Below, one piece after another: positions 7,901-18,146 of a stretch of DNA of 64,000 nt. Both the position numbers and the translations under genes were made by a program. A model generated the notes under the pieces. It saw only the letters and a list, made by a program, of their open reading frames with translations, made no database searches and was not told where the DNA came from. The stretch's first letter is position 1. Every line of letters begins with the position of its first letter. This DNA comes from Aliikangiella marina. GTDB lineage: Bacteria > Pseudomonadota > Gammaproteobacteria > Enterobacterales > Kangiellaceae. The stretch lies in assembly GCF_007004765.1 (NCBI RefSeq), contig NZ_VIKR01000003.1, positions 1 to 64,000 of the forward strand, in the 5' to 3' direction.

Positions 7901-10900
7901 ATGAATGCACACAATCAGAAAAACAAGTACGCTGTTATTTTTATTTGTTGGCTTATCTTATGCGTTAATCAGACTACTGCACGAAATATAAATGAAGACG
8001 CTTCAGCCGCTAATGTCAATAAGCCTGCTGAGCACGAGCTGTTAAAAACAGATAGTTCTTATCATCATATTAGTTATCAGTATCGGGATAATTATTATGG
8101 CGAACCTTTAAAAGCAATCGAATATTTACAAAAAAAACGAGTTCATTTTGAGTATCCAACAGAGCAAGCCTATTTTACTGATCAGATTAAGCTCATTGAG
8201 TTGTTTTTTAAAACTGAGCAATATGCACAAGCAGAAAATATTCTGGGACCACTAGCAATAGAGTTTAAGAATAAACTGCAGTTTCATCCCAAACTTGCAC
8301 TTGTCAAAGCGCATCTGATGTTACATAACCGGAACATCGATGATTTCTTAGAAACGTTACAGCCCTATGTGTCGGTTTATCAGAAAGCTGGTAACGAATC
8401 ATTTAACGCTTGTTATTTGTTTTTATTAGGCGCTTATGAGATCAGAAAAAATCAGTTTTCAAATGCTTTTACCCATTTAACGAGTGGATTAGAAAATGCG
8501 AAGGGTCTTGGAATTACACATTTAGAAATTGAAATTAGAAATCAATTAGTTCAGCTTTTTTACTATACGCAACGATATGAAAAAGCACTTAACCTTAACG
8601 AAGAGATTATCGATATCGCGAGAGCCAACGATGATCGATATAGCGAAACATTAGCCCTTTCAAATAAAATGAATTTGTATTATAGCCGAGCTGTGTATTT
8701 AGCAAATTCAATGCCTGGCGAAGATGTTGCCAATAATCCTATTTACCGTTCGTATATTAAAAAAAGCCGGCAATTGCAAAAACAGGTTTACCAATTAGCG
8801 AAAGAAATTGGCGCCTACCGAACAATGATTAAGGCATTGATTCTCAAGCAAAGTCATAGCTTTGGCGATAATAACTTTCAGCAAGCGATTATTGCTGGGA
8901 AGGAGATTAGTGAAATCGCTAGGCAATTTGGTTTCGATTACGAAAATGCGGTTGCCTCAAATAATACGGCAATAGCTTATCGGGCTTTAGGTGAGTATGA
9001 CAAGAGTATTCAGGCGTTGGCCGTTGCCGAGAAAAGCTACCTTGAAATGGATAACTTACAGTCTTTAACTTGGATCTATGATGATTATGCAAGAACCTAT
9101 GAAGAATCAGGAAACTTTGAAAAAGCGCTAGCCTATTTTAAGAAATTCCATGATGCATCAATGAAGTTCTCACAAAAAACAAACAATGAAACATTATTAG
9201 AACTACAAGAGAAATATGCTGCCAATGAAAGATCACAAGAGATCCTTCGTCTGACTCAAAAGTCGGCATTAAACACACAACAATTAGAAACCGAAAAAAT
9301 GGGCCGATGGTTATTATCAGTGATTTTGATGGCGGTTTTTCTAATAGCGCTAACACTTTTTCATAAAAGAAAACGATTAAAGCGCTTATTGAAAAATGAA
9401 GCAGCACTCAACCAAAAAATTACTGAAGCAAATGCCGCAAAGCAACGTTTTTTTGCCAATATTTCTCATGAGTTTAGAACGGCTCTCACCCTTTCTATCG
9501 GGCCGCTTAAAAAACTTATTGCCGAACCAAATTACTCAAAAAACCCCTTTATCGAGTCAGCCCTTGAAAATAATTTGCACATGATGACGCTGATTAATGA
9601 GGTGCTACATATTGAGAAAATTGGCGCAAAGACTCTTCCTATGCAAATTACTAAAATAAACCTCAGAATGGCGATTAATCATTGCTTAAATCGCTTTTTA
9701 TTACAGTTTAAAGAAAAGCGGATAAATATTTGCCAGCATGGTTTTGACGAGTCGATTTATTTCTATTTTGACCCCTCTCACCTAGAAAAAATCGTCGCCA
9801 ACATATTATCCAACGCGGCTAAATATTGCTTAGGCGATTGCACAATAGAACTCAGTGTTAAGGTAGAACAGGAGAGAATCAATTTAGAAATTTGTGATGA
9901 TGGTCCGGGAATCGATGAAGCTGAATTGCCTCATATTTTCGAGCGTTTCTATCAAGGTAAATCCTCATCGGATCAAACTTTACCAGGAACCGGTATCGGA
10001 TTGTCGATGGTTAAGGAGCTGGTAGAATTACATCAAGGTTCGGTAAAGATGTGTAGTCAAGTCGGTAAGGGTTGCTGTGTCACCATTAGTTTTAAAAGAG
10101 GAAAGTCACACTATCCTCAACAATTAATCGTTGATGCAAGAAGTCAACACGAGACCACTCCACGGATTGCTGCGAATGACCGAAAGCTACCAATACCACA
10201 GAATTTAAAACGGCACCCGACGCCGCTTAGTCGTAACGCAGGTCATACCAATGAACTGCTCGATAATCAACATCGAAAAGTTATTTTGGTCGTCGATGAC
10301 AACCCGCAAATTCGCTTGCTGATCAAAAGTATTTTGCAACCAGAATTTCACGTAGTCGAGGCAGATAATGGTAAGCAGGGCTTAGAGTTGGCAGAGACTA
10401 TTCAGCCAGACTTGTTAATTACTGATGTGATGATGCCTCTGATGAATGGATTCCAATTGACTGAACACCTTCGAGAGCATCCACAGTTATCCCATCTATC
10501 GATTATTTTGTTAACCGCTTTATCTGAAACCGAGCAGCGGGTCCATGGTTTAGTCTTAGGCGCTGACGACTACATTACCAAGCCGTTTGACAATGAAGAG
10601 CTTAAGGCGAGAGTTAAAGGCCATCTAGCACAAAAACAAAGGCTCTCGAAATTATTATTAAAAAAATACCAAAGTGGGTTGGAAAAGCAGCAGCTTAGTC
10701 AAACCTTTGAGGGACAGGATTCAAAGCGAAGTAAACAGTTAGAAAAACTGATTGCGAAAAATTTAAGTCAGTGCGAATTTGATGTTGAGCAAATGTATAC
10801 TGCAATGAATATGACGCGCAGTTCATTGTATCGTTATACGCAAAAGCATTATGGTTGTTCACCTAAGCATCTGCTAAAAGTTCGCCGATTAGAAATTGCC

Positions 10901-11062
10901 TATCAGATGTTAACCGATTTACAGGGGACTATTAGTGAAGTGGCTTATGCCGTTGGCTATCAAAGTTTATCTGCATTCAGTCGTGCTTTTCGCGAGCATT
11001 TTAACCATCCGCCAACTCAGGTAAAGCAACAGTATTCAAACGAGCCTAAAGTGGAAGTTTAG
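7901..11062 (+). CDS. Hybrid sensor histidine kinase/response regulator with AraC-type output domain
   Basis: Single-polypeptide two-component system of 1053 residues. It has a signal anchor, a periplasmic TPR-like helical region (about 60-450), a membrane segment (about 469-488), a HisKA domain with phospho-acceptor His in ISHEFRTALT (about residue 523), a HATPase domain with the N and G boxes (NILSNAAKY, DDGPGID, GTGIGLS), a receiver domain (VVDDNP, phospho-acceptor Asp in TDVMMP, ITKPFD; about 793-910) and a C-terminal AraC helix-turn-helix (about 950-1048; SEVAYAVGYQSLSAFSRAF). The HisKA motif has Ala where Pro is usual, but the His is intact. This layout parallels Bacteroidetes hybrid two-component regulators. 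The nearest candidate target is the divergent secreted hydrolase; that link is inferred. Confidence 0.9.
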   Translation: MNAHNQKNKYAVIFICWLILCVNQTTARNINEDASAANVNKPAEHELLKTDSSYHHISYQYRDNYYGEPLKAIEYLQKKRVHFEYPTEQAYFTDQIKLIELFFKTEQYAQAENILGPLAIEFKNKLQFHPKLALVKAHLMLHNRNIDDFLETLQPYVSVYQKAGNESFNACYLFLLGAYEIRKNQFSNAFTHLTSGLENAKGLGITHLEIEIRNQLVQLFYYTQRYEKALNLNEEIIDIARANDDRYSETLALSNKMNLYYSRAVYLANSMPGEDVANNPIYRSYIKKSRQLQKQVYQLAKEIGAYRTMIKALILKQSHSFGDNNFQQAIIAGKEISEIARQFGFDYENAVASNNTAIAYRALGEYDKSIQALAVAEKSYLEMDNLQSLTWIYDDYARTYEESGNFEKALAYFKKFHDASMKFSQKTNNETLLELQEKYAANERSQEILRLTQKSALNTQQLETEKMGRWLLSVILMAVFLIALTLFHKRKRLKRLLKNEAALNQKITEANAAKQRFFANISHEFRTALTLSIGPLKKLIAEPNYSKNPFIESALENNLHMMTLINEVLHIEKIGAKTLPMQITKINLRMAINHCLNRFLLQFKEKRINICQHGFDESIYFYFDPSHLEKIVANILSNAAKYCLGDCTIELSVKVEQERINLEICDDGPGIDEAELPHIFERFYQGKSSSDQTLPGTGIGLSMVKELVELHQGSVKMCSQVGKGCCVTISFKRGKSHYPQQLIVDARSQHETTPRIAANDRKLPIPQNLKRHPTPLSRNAGHTNELLDNQHRKVILVVDDNPQIRLLIKSILQPEFHVVEADNGKQGLELAETIQPDLLITDVMMPLMNGFQLTEHLREHPQLSHLSIILLTALSETEQRVHGLVLGADDYITKPFDNEELKARVKGHLAQKQRLSKLLLKKYQSGLEKQQLSQTFEGQDSKRSKQLEKLIAKNLSQCEFDVEQMYTAMNMTRSSLYRYTQKHYGCSPKHLLKVRRLEIAYQMLTDLQGTISEVAYAVGYQSLSAFSRAFREHFNHPPTQVKQQYSNEPKVEV

Positions 11063-11080
11063 CGCTGGGCGGAGGAATAA

Positions 11081-11106
11081 AAAAGCCTCTTTAAAAAGAG
11101 GCTTTT
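11081..11106. terminator. Bidirectional rho-independent terminator
   Basis: AAAAGCCTCT (11081-11090) pairs with AGAGGCTTTT (11097-11106), with A and T tracts on both sides. It lies between the convergent hybrid kinase gene and sucB and can serve both. Confidence 0.85.
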
Positions 11107-11181
11107 AGGGACGTTGAGTTATTCAACGCTAGATATCATTAACGCTCAAAGGTTGAATCGAACGCAATGTTATCAGGTGTT

Positions 11182-12381
11182 TTAAAGACCAAGAATTAAA
11201 CGCTCAGGTTCTTCTAACAACTCTTTGATTTTGACCAAGAAGCCGACCGCTTCTTTACCATCGATCAAACGGTGGTCATAGGATAACGCTAAGTACATCA
11301 TTGGTAGGATGACGACTTCGCCATCAACAGCCATTGGACGATCTTGGATTTTGTGCATACCTAAAATCGCAGTTTGTGGCGGGTTGACAATCGGCGTAGA
11401 CATCAATGAACCAAAAACGCCGCCGTTTGAAACAGTGAATGTGCCGCCAGTCATGTCATCAATTGATAATTTACCGTCGCGAGCTTTTACACCGTACTCG
11501 CGGATGCCACCTTCGATTTGCGCTAAGCTCATGTCATCAACGTTACGCAGTACCGGAACGACTAATCCGCGAGGTGATGAAACAGCAACACCAACATCTT
11601 GGTAACTGTGATAAACAATATCATTACCATCGATTGACGCGTTAACCGCTGGGAACGCTTTGAGTGCTTCAACCGCTGCGCGGACGAAGAAAGACATAAA
11701 TCCTAACCGTACATCATGTTTCTTTTCGAAATCGTCTTTATATTTAGAACGCAGTTGCATAACCGGTTTCATGTTTACTTCATTGAACGTCGTTAACATC
11801 GCCATATTTTGCTGAGCTTCAACCAAGCGATTAGCAATTTTTGCGCGCAATCGAGTCATCGGCTCGCGACGTTCGACTCTTTCACCCTGAGCCGCCGCAG
11901 GAGCCGGAGCTGCACTTGGTGTTGCTTTTTGGTTAGAGCGGTTTTCAATAAAAGCTTGGACGTCTTCTTTGAGGATACGGCCGTTTTTACCGGTCCCTTG
12001 AATTAAGTCAGCATTGATACCATATTCGTTGACCATTTTACGGACAGCTGGGCTAAGTACAGAATTACTGGAATCGTCGCTGGCGGCTTCTGTGGCTGGA
12101 ACTTCTGCTGCTGGTGCTTCGGCAGGTGCAGCTGCTGCACTAGCGCCGGCTTCAAAGTTTCCAATAACTTCTTCGCTCAATACCGTTTCACCTTCGTCTT
12201 TAACAATAGTGCTAAGCACGCCGTCTTCAGGCGCGACGACTTCAATAACGACTTTGTCGGTTTCAATATCAACTATCAGTTCATCACGTGAGAAAGCTTC
12301 CCCGGGTTTTTTGTGCCAGGTAGCGATGGTGCCGTCGGCGACGGATTCTGGAAACGTTGGAGCCTTTATTTCGGTAGCCAT
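11182..12381 (-). CDS. sucB: 2-oxoglutarate dehydrogenase E2, dihydrolipoyl succinyltransferase
   Basis: E2 core of the 2-oxoglutarate dehydrogenase complex, transferring the succinyl group from lipoamide to CoA in the TCA cycle. ATG 12381 (399 residues) is preferred over ATG 12402 because AAAGGA precedes it and MATEIKAP matches the family N-terminus. Domains: biotinyl/lipoyl domain 1-75 with the lipoylated lysine K43 in IETDKVVIE, an Ala/Pro/Glu-rich linker, a peripheral-subunit-binding domain ([16 protein letters not shown]), a second linker, and the catalytic domain with SYDHRLIDG near residue 370 supplying the active-site His and Asp. It lies 63 bp downstream of sucA. Neither lpd nor sucCD follows; the operon ends at the terminator at 11081-11106. 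Confidence 0.97.
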   Translation of the reverse strand: MATEIKAPTFPESVADGTIATWHKKPGEAFSRDELIVDIETDKVVIEVVAPEDGVLSTIVKDEGETVLSEEVIGNFEAGASAAAAPAEAPAAEVPATEAASDDSSNSVLSPAVRKMVNEYGINADLIQGTGKNGRILKEDVQAFIENRSNQKATPSAAPAPAAAQGERVERREPMTRLRAKIANRLVEAQQNMAMLTTFNEVNMKPVMQLRSKYKDDFEKKHDVRLGFMSFFVRAAVEALKAFPAVNASIDGNDIVYHSYQDVGVAVSSPRGLVVPVLRNVDDMSLAQIEGGIREYGVKARDGKLSIDDMTGGTFTVSNGGVFGSLMSTPIVNPPQTAILGMHKIQDRPMAVDGEVVILPMMYLALSYDHRLIDGKEAVGFLVKIKELLEEPERLILGL

Positions 12382-12444
12382 ATTTGTTCCTTTGTTTTGC
12401 AAATATAAATTTTTAAATTTGTTAATTAATTGTTAGTTTTTCAA

Positions 12445-15264
12445 TTAGCCTTTAATGGCTTCATCGAGAAATTCGTTAAGTTGTTTCATATGAAGCGCCA
12501 TGTAACCTGCTGCGGGAGCCGCAGATGCTTCACGACCGACAAAATCAACGTAGAGATCAGGATTATGATTACTCACGACTTCTCTCAAATGATGATGAGA
12601 GCTATACCAAGCACCTTGGTTTTTGGGTTCTTCTTGACACCAAACCGCTGACTTTAAGTTTTTGTACTGAGCAATTGCTTCACCCATTTCCTCTGTTGGG
12701 AAAGGATACAATTGCTCGATTCTGACGATAGCAATATGGTTGGCTTTTTCTTCCCGTCGCTTTTCGATCAAATCATAGTAGACACGACCTGAGCACATAA
12801 TGAGCTTGGTCACTTTCTTTGGATCAAGATCTTCTGTTTCCGGAATCACATTTTTGAAGCTTCCGGTTGCAAGTTCTTCCATGGTGGAGATCGCTTCTTT
12901 GTGTCGTAATAAACTTTTCGGTGACATAACGACCAGTGGACGACGTAATGGTCGAATAATCTGACGGCGCAATAAATGGAAAATTTGTGCTGGCGTTGTC
13001 GGTACGCAAACTTGAATATTATGTTCAGCACACAGCTGCAGGAATCTCTCAAGTCGTGCAGATGAGTGTTCGGGACCTTGACCTTCATATCCATGAGGTA
13101 ACAACATAGTTAGTCCACATAGACGTCCCCACTTGTGCTCTCCGGATGTGACGAACTGATCAATGATCATTTGTGCGCCGTTGGCGAAGTCACCGAACTG
13201 AGCTTCCCAGATAACTAACCGGGCCGGGTTGGTAGTCGCATAGCCATATTCAAAGCCGAGTACTGCGAGCTCTGATAAGAATGAGTCATAGATGGTGAAA
13301 TCTTTTTCAACCCCTTCAAGATGTTGTAACGGGATGTAGGTCTCACCCGTTTTTTGGTCATGAAGCTGCGCATGGCGATGCGAGAAAGTACCCCGTCCAA
13401 CGTCTTGTCCGGTAATTCGAACCGCGTTATTTTGTTTGAGGATACTGGCATAAGCTAAGGTTTCGGCAAATCCCCAATTGACTGGTAGCTCACCCTTTGC
13501 CATTAACAAGCGATCATCAATCACTTTTTTCACTTGGCGTTGCAAGCTGAAACCCTCAGGCACTTGGCAAAACTCTTCGGCAAGTTTAACGAGCGCTTTT
13601 TGGTCATAGGTAGTATCGGCTTGAATTGTCCAGTCGTGTCCTAAGTAAGGGGACCAATCGAAGTAGAGCGCGGTATCTGGATTTTCAACTAGCGTTTTTA
13701 CGACCGCATTACCGGCATCCAAATGTTCTCGATAGTTATCGACCATTTTGGTTGACTCAGCTTTATCTAACTGAGACTCGGTGACTAATTGCTCAGTGTA
13801 TTGCGACAACACGCTGGGAAGGCGCTTGATTACCCCATACATGAGTGGTTGAGTGCCAAACGGTTCATCGGCTTCATTGTGACCGCGGCGACGGTAACAC
13901 ACTAAATCGATAACAACATCTTTGTTAAACTGATTTCGGTAATCGGCCGCTAGCTGACTGACAAAGTAAACGGCTTCAGGGTCGTCGCCATTAACGTGAA
14001 GAATCGGCGCTTCCACGACTTTTGCCACATCAGTACAGTATTCTGTAGAGCGCGCATCTTCTTTCTTGTTCGTAGTGAAGCCTACTTGGTTGTTGATGAT
14101 GATATGAATCGTACCACCCGTTTTATAGGCGCGGGTTTGTGACATTTGAAGCGTTTCCATGACCACACCTTGGCCAGAAAATGCTGCATCACCGTGAATG
14201 ATAATCGGTACAACCGTGTCGTGACTGGTGTCGCGGCGTTTGTCCTGTCTTGCACGAACCGAGCCTTGGACCACTGGGGCGACGATTTCAAGATGGCTGG
14301 GATTGAACGCCAAGGATAAATGCACTTCCCCGCCAGGTGTCATCACGTTTGATGAAAATCCTTGGTGGTATTTTACATCACCTGATCCCATTGCGTATTC
14401 TGCTTTACCTTCAAACTCATCGATGAGTTCGCTGGTTTTTTTACCTAATGTATTTATCAGGACATTTAAGCGGCCCCGATGAGCCATGCCGATGACGATC
14501 TCCTTGGCTTTATAGATACCCGCTTTTTGGATGAGTTGGTCGATTGCGGGGATCAAGCTTTCACCGCCCTCCAGACCAAATCGTTTGGTTCCTGGGTATT
14601 TCGCACCAAGGTATTTTTCGAGCCCTTCTGCAGCCGTTAATCGGTCGAGGATGTGTAACTTAGTTTCTTTGTCGTAAGCTGGCTTCGATTGCACAGCTTC
14701 CAGTCTTTCTTGGAACCACTGTTTTTCTTCGCTGTTAACAATGTGCATAAACTCGGCGCCGATCGAGGTGCAATAAGTTTTACGCAAATTAGCGACTATC
14801 TCTCTCAGTTGCGCTTTTTCTTTGCCGAAATAGAGCGTGTGAGTTTGGAATTCTGTGCCGAGGTCTGCATCGGACAAACCGTGGAAATTGAGTTTTAAAT
14901 CGGTGACTTGCTCTCGCTCCATTAAGCCAAGCGGGTCAAGTTTTGCTTCTTGATGGCCGCGGCTTCGGTAAGATTCGATCAGTTTCAGGACGGCGATTTG
15001 TTTGGTTTCATGCTCAAAAGAAACCGTGCCACTTTTCTTTTGGTTGTTGGCTAACTGATAAAAGTGCGCTCGAATGGCTGCGTGGGATACATCGCTGGTA
15101 CCCGGACCGGTCTCATCAGCCATTGATTTGAAGTAGTCCTGCCACTCTGTGGGCACCGATTCGTGGTCATCTAAATACTGCTCAAAAAGCTCTTCAACAT
15201 AAGCGGCGCTGCCACCAGAAATATGACTGGTTTTATGCATCCGTTCGATGTATTTCTCTTGCAT
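12445..15264 (-). CDS. sucA: 2-oxoglutarate dehydrogenase E1, thiamine-diphosphate dependent
   Basis: E1 component, decarboxylating 2-oxoglutarate and transferring the succinyl unit to the lipoyl arm of SucB. At 939 residues it matches the family size. The N-terminus SHISGGSAAYVEELFEQYL is the conserved E2-binding segment; the thiamine-diphosphate and substrate-binding blocks include GMAHRGRLNVL, SHLEIVAPVVQGSVRARQ and HGDAAFSGQG, with the C-terminal VWCQEEPKNQGAW block. First gene of a two-gene sucAB operon. The sdhCDAB genes that often precede it are absent; a DoxX gene lies upstream on the same strand, separated by 423 bp and a terminator. An internal ATG nine codons in (15240) is a possible alternative start. 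Confidence 0.97.
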   Translation of the reverse strand: MQEKYIERMHKTSHISGGSAAYVEELFEQYLDDHESVPTEWQDYFKSMADETGPGTSDVSHAAIRAHFYQLANNQKKSGTVSFEHETKQIAVLKLIESYRSRGHQEAKLDPLGLMEREQVTDLKLNFHGLSDADLGTEFQTHTLYFGKEKAQLREIVANLRKTYCTSIGAEFMHIVNSEEKQWFQERLEAVQSKPAYDKETKLHILDRLTAAEGLEKYLGAKYPGTKRFGLEGGESLIPAIDQLIQKAGIYKAKEIVIGMAHRGRLNVLINTLGKKTSELIDEFEGKAEYAMGSGDVKYHQGFSSNVMTPGGEVHLSLAFNPSHLEIVAPVVQGSVRARQDKRRDTSHDTVVPIIIHGDAAFSGQGVVMETLQMSQTRAYKTGGTIHIIINNQVGFTTNKKEDARSTEYCTDVAKVVEAPILHVNGDDPEAVYFVSQLAADYRNQFNKDVVIDLVCYRRRGHNEADEPFGTQPLMYGVIKRLPSVLSQYTEQLVTESQLDKAESTKMVDNYREHLDAGNAVVKTLVENPDTALYFDWSPYLGHDWTIQADTTYDQKALVKLAEEFCQVPEGFSLQRQVKKVIDDRLLMAKGELPVNWGFAETLAYASILKQNNAVRITGQDVGRGTFSHRHAQLHDQKTGETYIPLQHLEGVEKDFTIYDSFLSELAVLGFEYGYATTNPARLVIWEAQFGDFANGAQMIIDQFVTSGEHKWGRLCGLTMLLPHGYEGQGPEHSSARLERFLQLCAEHNIQVCVPTTPAQIFHLLRRQIIRPLRRPLVVMSPKSLLRHKEAISTMEELATGSFKNVIPETEDLDPKKVTKLIMCSGRVYYDLIEKRREEKANHIAIVRIEQLYPFPTEEMGEAIAQYKNLKSAVWCQEEPKNQGAWYSSHHHLREVVSNHNPDLYVDFVGREASAAPAAGYMALHMKQLNEFLDEAIKG

Positions 15265-15642
15265 TGTTTGTCTCGGGTCGGTTTCGTTTTAAAAGCCTGT
15301 TTATGGCGTTTTTAGCGGTTTTGAAAGTGATTCTGTGTCAATTACTAATAAGTAGTTGTTCTCTAATAACAATTGTAGATAGCATTTGATAAAATGCTCG
15401 AAAATTGCATGAAAATACGCCAAATATTGTTATAAAAAGGGTATATTTTAGAAAATTAGTTCGTTTTTACTCTCAGTTCTCAGAATATCGTCAATAATTG
15501 CCTACAGAATTAAGTGTTTAGGTGTTTTGAAACGCTTTCTTCCACGCGCGCGGATCGTATCTTTTTCGCATCATTTCGTCTAGGTTTTAATCGCTAAATC
15601 GTATAAAAAATTGAATTATTTTTGGGCACTACTCGGACACAA
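15265..15642. other. sucA upstream region
   Basis: About 380 bp of AT-rich DNA that should hold the sucAB promoter and leader. The only clear structure is a small stem AGCATTT/AAATGCT (15381-15387 with 15392-15398, loop 4). I see no recognisable riboswitch, RNA gene or ORF. Confidence 0.4.
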
Positions 15643-15669
15643 AAAAGCCGCACAAAATAGGCGGCTTTT
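15643..15669 (-). terminator. Rho-independent terminator after the DoxX gene
   Basis: AAAAGCCGC (15643-15651) pairs with GCGGCTTTT (15661-15669). On the minus strand the stem is followed by six T residues. It lies 19 bp past the stop codon of the DoxX gene and insulates sucA from it. Confidence 0.85.
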
Positions 15670-15687
15670 CAGAGTGATTATTGAACC

Positions 15688-16296
15688 TTACTTTTTAGGG
15701 TTGAAGTGTCTATCGAGATAGTAATCGACGCTAAAAAACTTGCCGCCACCGCTAAAAAAGAGTGCGAGTAACATCACAAAATAGGTGACACCGAATTCAA
15801 TCCCATTGTTACCGGAAATAATACTGCCTTTCTCGGTCAGCCACTCATAATTGCCGTGCTCTCTTAAAATATCTTTTGCACGATCGAGTCGCTCGAGTGC
15901 AGCCTCTGCATTGGCGTTTGCTCCCCAGCTTTGCAAGTCATGGATTGCTTGCCAGCCGTTTTCCCAGTGTACCGTAAAAATGGCGACCAGCATGGTTATC
16001 ATCAGCGGAATACTTATCCAGCGGACTGCCAGCCCGATCGCCAATAAAACCGCTCCGATGACTTCGGTACCAGCAGCAAGCGCCGCCATTAATGTTGGTA
16101 ATGGTAGTCCAAGCCCCCATTCATCGTTGCCGAACCAAGCGACAACATCTTCAAAGCCATTGACTTTGTTCATGCCTGCAACAAAAAATACTGGCATTAA
16201 AAAAAGTCTTAGGGCGAGGGGACCGAGCCCTGCGAGGATATCGGTCTTATTGAAAATGGCATTGTGTAACCGATAGTAACTTTCAACTAAGTTCAT
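15688..16296 (-). CDS. DoxX family membrane protein
   Basis: Integral inner-membrane protein of 202 residues with four hydrophobic segments and the DoxX signature near the N-terminus (LRLFLMPVFFVAGMNKVNGFEDV), followed by AGTEVIGAVLLAIGLAVRW. DoxX relatives are linked to redox balance, thiol metabolism or quinone-dependent reactions, but no precise reaction can be given. It has a longer loop between segments three and four (residues about 112-160, rich in Ala and charged residues) than minimal DoxX proteins. It is monocistronic with its own terminator; the metzincin gene lies 101 bp upstream on the same strand. Confidence 0.85.
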   Translation of the reverse strand: MNLVESYYRLHNAIFNKTDILAGLGPLALRLFLMPVFFVAGMNKVNGFEDVVAWFGNDEWGLGLPLPTLMAALAAGTEVIGAVLLAIGLAVRWISIPLMITMLVAIFTVHWENGWQAIHDLQSWGANANAEAALERLDRAKDILREHGNYEWLTEKGSIISGNNGIEFGVTYFVMLLALFFSGGGKFFSVDYYLDRHFNPKK

Positions 16297-16397
16297 CTTA
16301 TTTTCTCTCTATTTATAATTACTGTATAAGTCAATCAACTAGATAAGAGATGACTCAACCGAGAATTTGTTTCACTCAGCGACCTAAAGCAGGATTA

Positions 16398-17126
16398 TTA
16401 TTTGCCATACCAGCGTTCGATTGCCAGCTTATCCAGTACAGAGAGTTCAAATCGGGCGTGAATTTTCTTGCTGATGTTTTTTCCTTGGGCGATTTCCATT
16501 GGATAATTCATAATGGAGTACTCATCATAAATAGTTGAGTTTGTTGAATATTTTGAAAGAACTTGGTTGATTTCACGACATTTAGTTCTGGCCTGCTGTT
16601 CACTGTAGTCAAGTTTTATCATGCCCGGGTAGCAAGCACTAATTTGTTGTTCAATTGGTGCGTTGCCATAAGGCCAGTCTGGATTGCGAAATTCGTGCTC
16701 GAAGCCCAGCGCGTGCCCGAACTCGTGAAGTATCCAACGTTTAGCGAAGTTTTCGGGCAAATCTTCTTCATTCAATTTGGCGAGTTGTAAGGTCGGCTGT
16801 TGCGAGGAAAAGTCGCCATGATTGCCAAGAACTGATCCGGTCGTGCCTTTAAAACTGACTCTGATATGGGTTTCTGTGGGAGCCGATTTGAAATCATTAT
16901 AAAAGTGAAAAGACAGGCTCGAGTTTTCCAGCCATAGCGGGGCGATCTTTTTCACAAGTTTTTTTTGTTGTGGCGTGCCATCCAAGAAAACAACGACAAG
17001 TTGACTGTGCTTAGGCCACATTTTGTCCTTCGCTAAAACCGCTGCACCAGTTTGCTGGCAATAAAAAGCAGTGCTCAACCCGACTATAAACGCTATCAAT
17101 TTCAGTTGTTGATGTTTTAAGAGCAT
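16398..17126 (-). CDS. Secreted zinc metalloprotease of the metzincin clan (astacin/matrixin-like)
   Basis: A 242-residue protein with an N-terminal signal peptide (hydrophobic 9-27). The extended zinc motif HEFGHALGFEHE near residue 135 fits HExxHxxGxxH, and the downstream SIMNYP near residue 205 supplies the Met-turn; together these define metzincins. The Glu after the third His is typical of astacins. The chain is a single compact catalytic domain with no propeptide cysteine switch or accessory domain that I can see. The expected role is an extracellular or periplasmic endopeptidase of unknown substrate. Neighbours give no functional clue. Confidence 0.85.
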   Translation of the reverse strand: MLLKHQQLKLIAFIVGLSTAFYCQQTGAAVLAKDKMWPKHSQLVVVFLDGTPQQKKLVKKIAPLWLENSSLSFHFYNDFKSAPTETHIRVSFKGTTGSVLGNHGDFSSQQPTLQLAKLNEEDLPENFAKRWILHEFGHALGFEHEFRNPDWPYGNAPIEQQISACYPGMIKLDYSEQQARTKCREINQVLSKYSTNSTIYDEYSIMNYPMEIAQGKNISKKIHARFELSVLDKLAIERWYGK

Positions 17127-17440
17127 GAGGCCTTGTATGAGTTCAGTCGATTAAACCGGTCTTTCGAATTGGTTAGACGAGCTACTATACCTTAAATCGC
17201 CGAGCCTTGGGTTTAATTAAACTGAATGGGAGTAAAGTTGAGGGTCTCCGGGTTTAGCTGGTATCCATTTATCAATTAACTTGGTTCATCATGGAGTTCG
17301 ACAATATTCGAGTAAATTGCCAGTTAGGCTCACAATTAATGTACAAGCTAACGAGCAATCTTATAAAATAGCGCCAAAATCAGATCTTGGGGTCAGTTTA
17401 AGCGGTAACCCCAATGAAACCACCAAGTGAGACATGCTAT
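17127..17440. other. Divergent intergenic region upstream of rpe
   Basis: A 314-bp region between the minus-strand metzincin gene and rpe. It should contain both promoters; TATAAAAT near 17362 is a possible -10 for rpe. No RNA gene or stable hairpin was seen. Confidence 0.35.
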
Positions 17441-18118
17441 ATGAAGTCACCAATTATTGCTCCATCAATATTATCCGCCGATTTTGCTCGTCTCGGCGAA
17501 GAAGTTGCTAATGTCTTGGAGGCTGGCGCTGATTGGGTGCATTTTGATGTGATGGATAATCACTATGTCCCTAATTTAACCATTGGGCCGATGGTTTGTC
17601 AGGCGTTGCGCGATTACGGTATCACTGCGCCAATTGATGTTCATCTGATGGTAAAGCCGGTCGATCGAATCATTCCAGATTTTGCCAAGGCTGGCGCAAG
17701 CATTATAACGTTTCACCCTGAAGCAAGTGAGCATGTCGATCGCAGTTTGCAGTTGATTCGAGATTCTGGCTGTCAGGCTGGGTTAGTCCTCAACCCTGCG
17801 ACACCTATCCATTGCCTAGAGCACGTAATGGATAAGCTTGACGTAATTTTGTTGATGTCTGTCAACCCAGGGTTTGGTGGACAATCCTTTATTCCACAAA
17901 CGCTGACCAAGCTACAGCAAGTTCGTCAATTGATTGATCAGAGTGGTTATGATATCCGCTTGGAAGTCGACGGTGGGGTTAAAAAAGACAATATCGGAGA
18001 GATAGCGGCAGCCGGTGCCGATGCATTTGTTGCTGGTTCGGCGATCTTCAACCAAGCCGATTATGCCGAGGTGATCAAAACCATGCGCAACAATATCATT
18101 GCGGCAACCGGCGCATAA
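17441..18118 (+). CDS. rpe: Ribulose-phosphate 3-epimerase
   Basis: Interconverts ribulose-5-phosphate and xylulose-5-phosphate in the pentose phosphate pathway; cytosolic TIM-barrel enzyme. ATG 17441 (225 residues) fits the family start ([21 protein letters not shown]) better than the in-frame ATG at 17414. Visible motifs are APSILSADF, the catalytic [22 protein letters not shown] and EVDGGV followed by the phosphate-binding AGSAIF. The trpG/pabA gene follows 28 bp later, so the two form a short operon; the gph gene that often lies between rpe and trp genes is missing. Confidence 0.97.
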   Translation: MKSPIIAPSILSADFARLGEEVANVLEAGADWVHFDVMDNHYVPNLTIGPMVCQALRDYGITAPIDVHLMVKPVDRIIPDFAKAGASIITFHPEASEHVDRSLQLIRDSGCQAGLVLNPATPIHCLEHVMDKLDVILLMSVNPGFGGQSFIPQTLTKLQQVRQLIDQSGYDIRLEVDGGVKKDNIGEIAAAGADAFVAGSAIFNQADYAEVIKTMRNNIIAATGA

Positions 18119-18146
18119 AGACGCTAATTAGGCGGAGTTGAGCGAT

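Noticed and set aside
12824-13094. Frames of 61-82 codons on the same strand within sucA
   Set aside because: They are alternate-frame shadows of the strongly conserved sucA coding sequence.
17371-17410. AGATCT-N16-GGTAAC upstream of rpe as a fourth ChrR-type promoter
   Set aside because: Both boxes are imperfect at positions that the three good sites share (TGATC and CGTAA), and rpe is a housekeeping gene.
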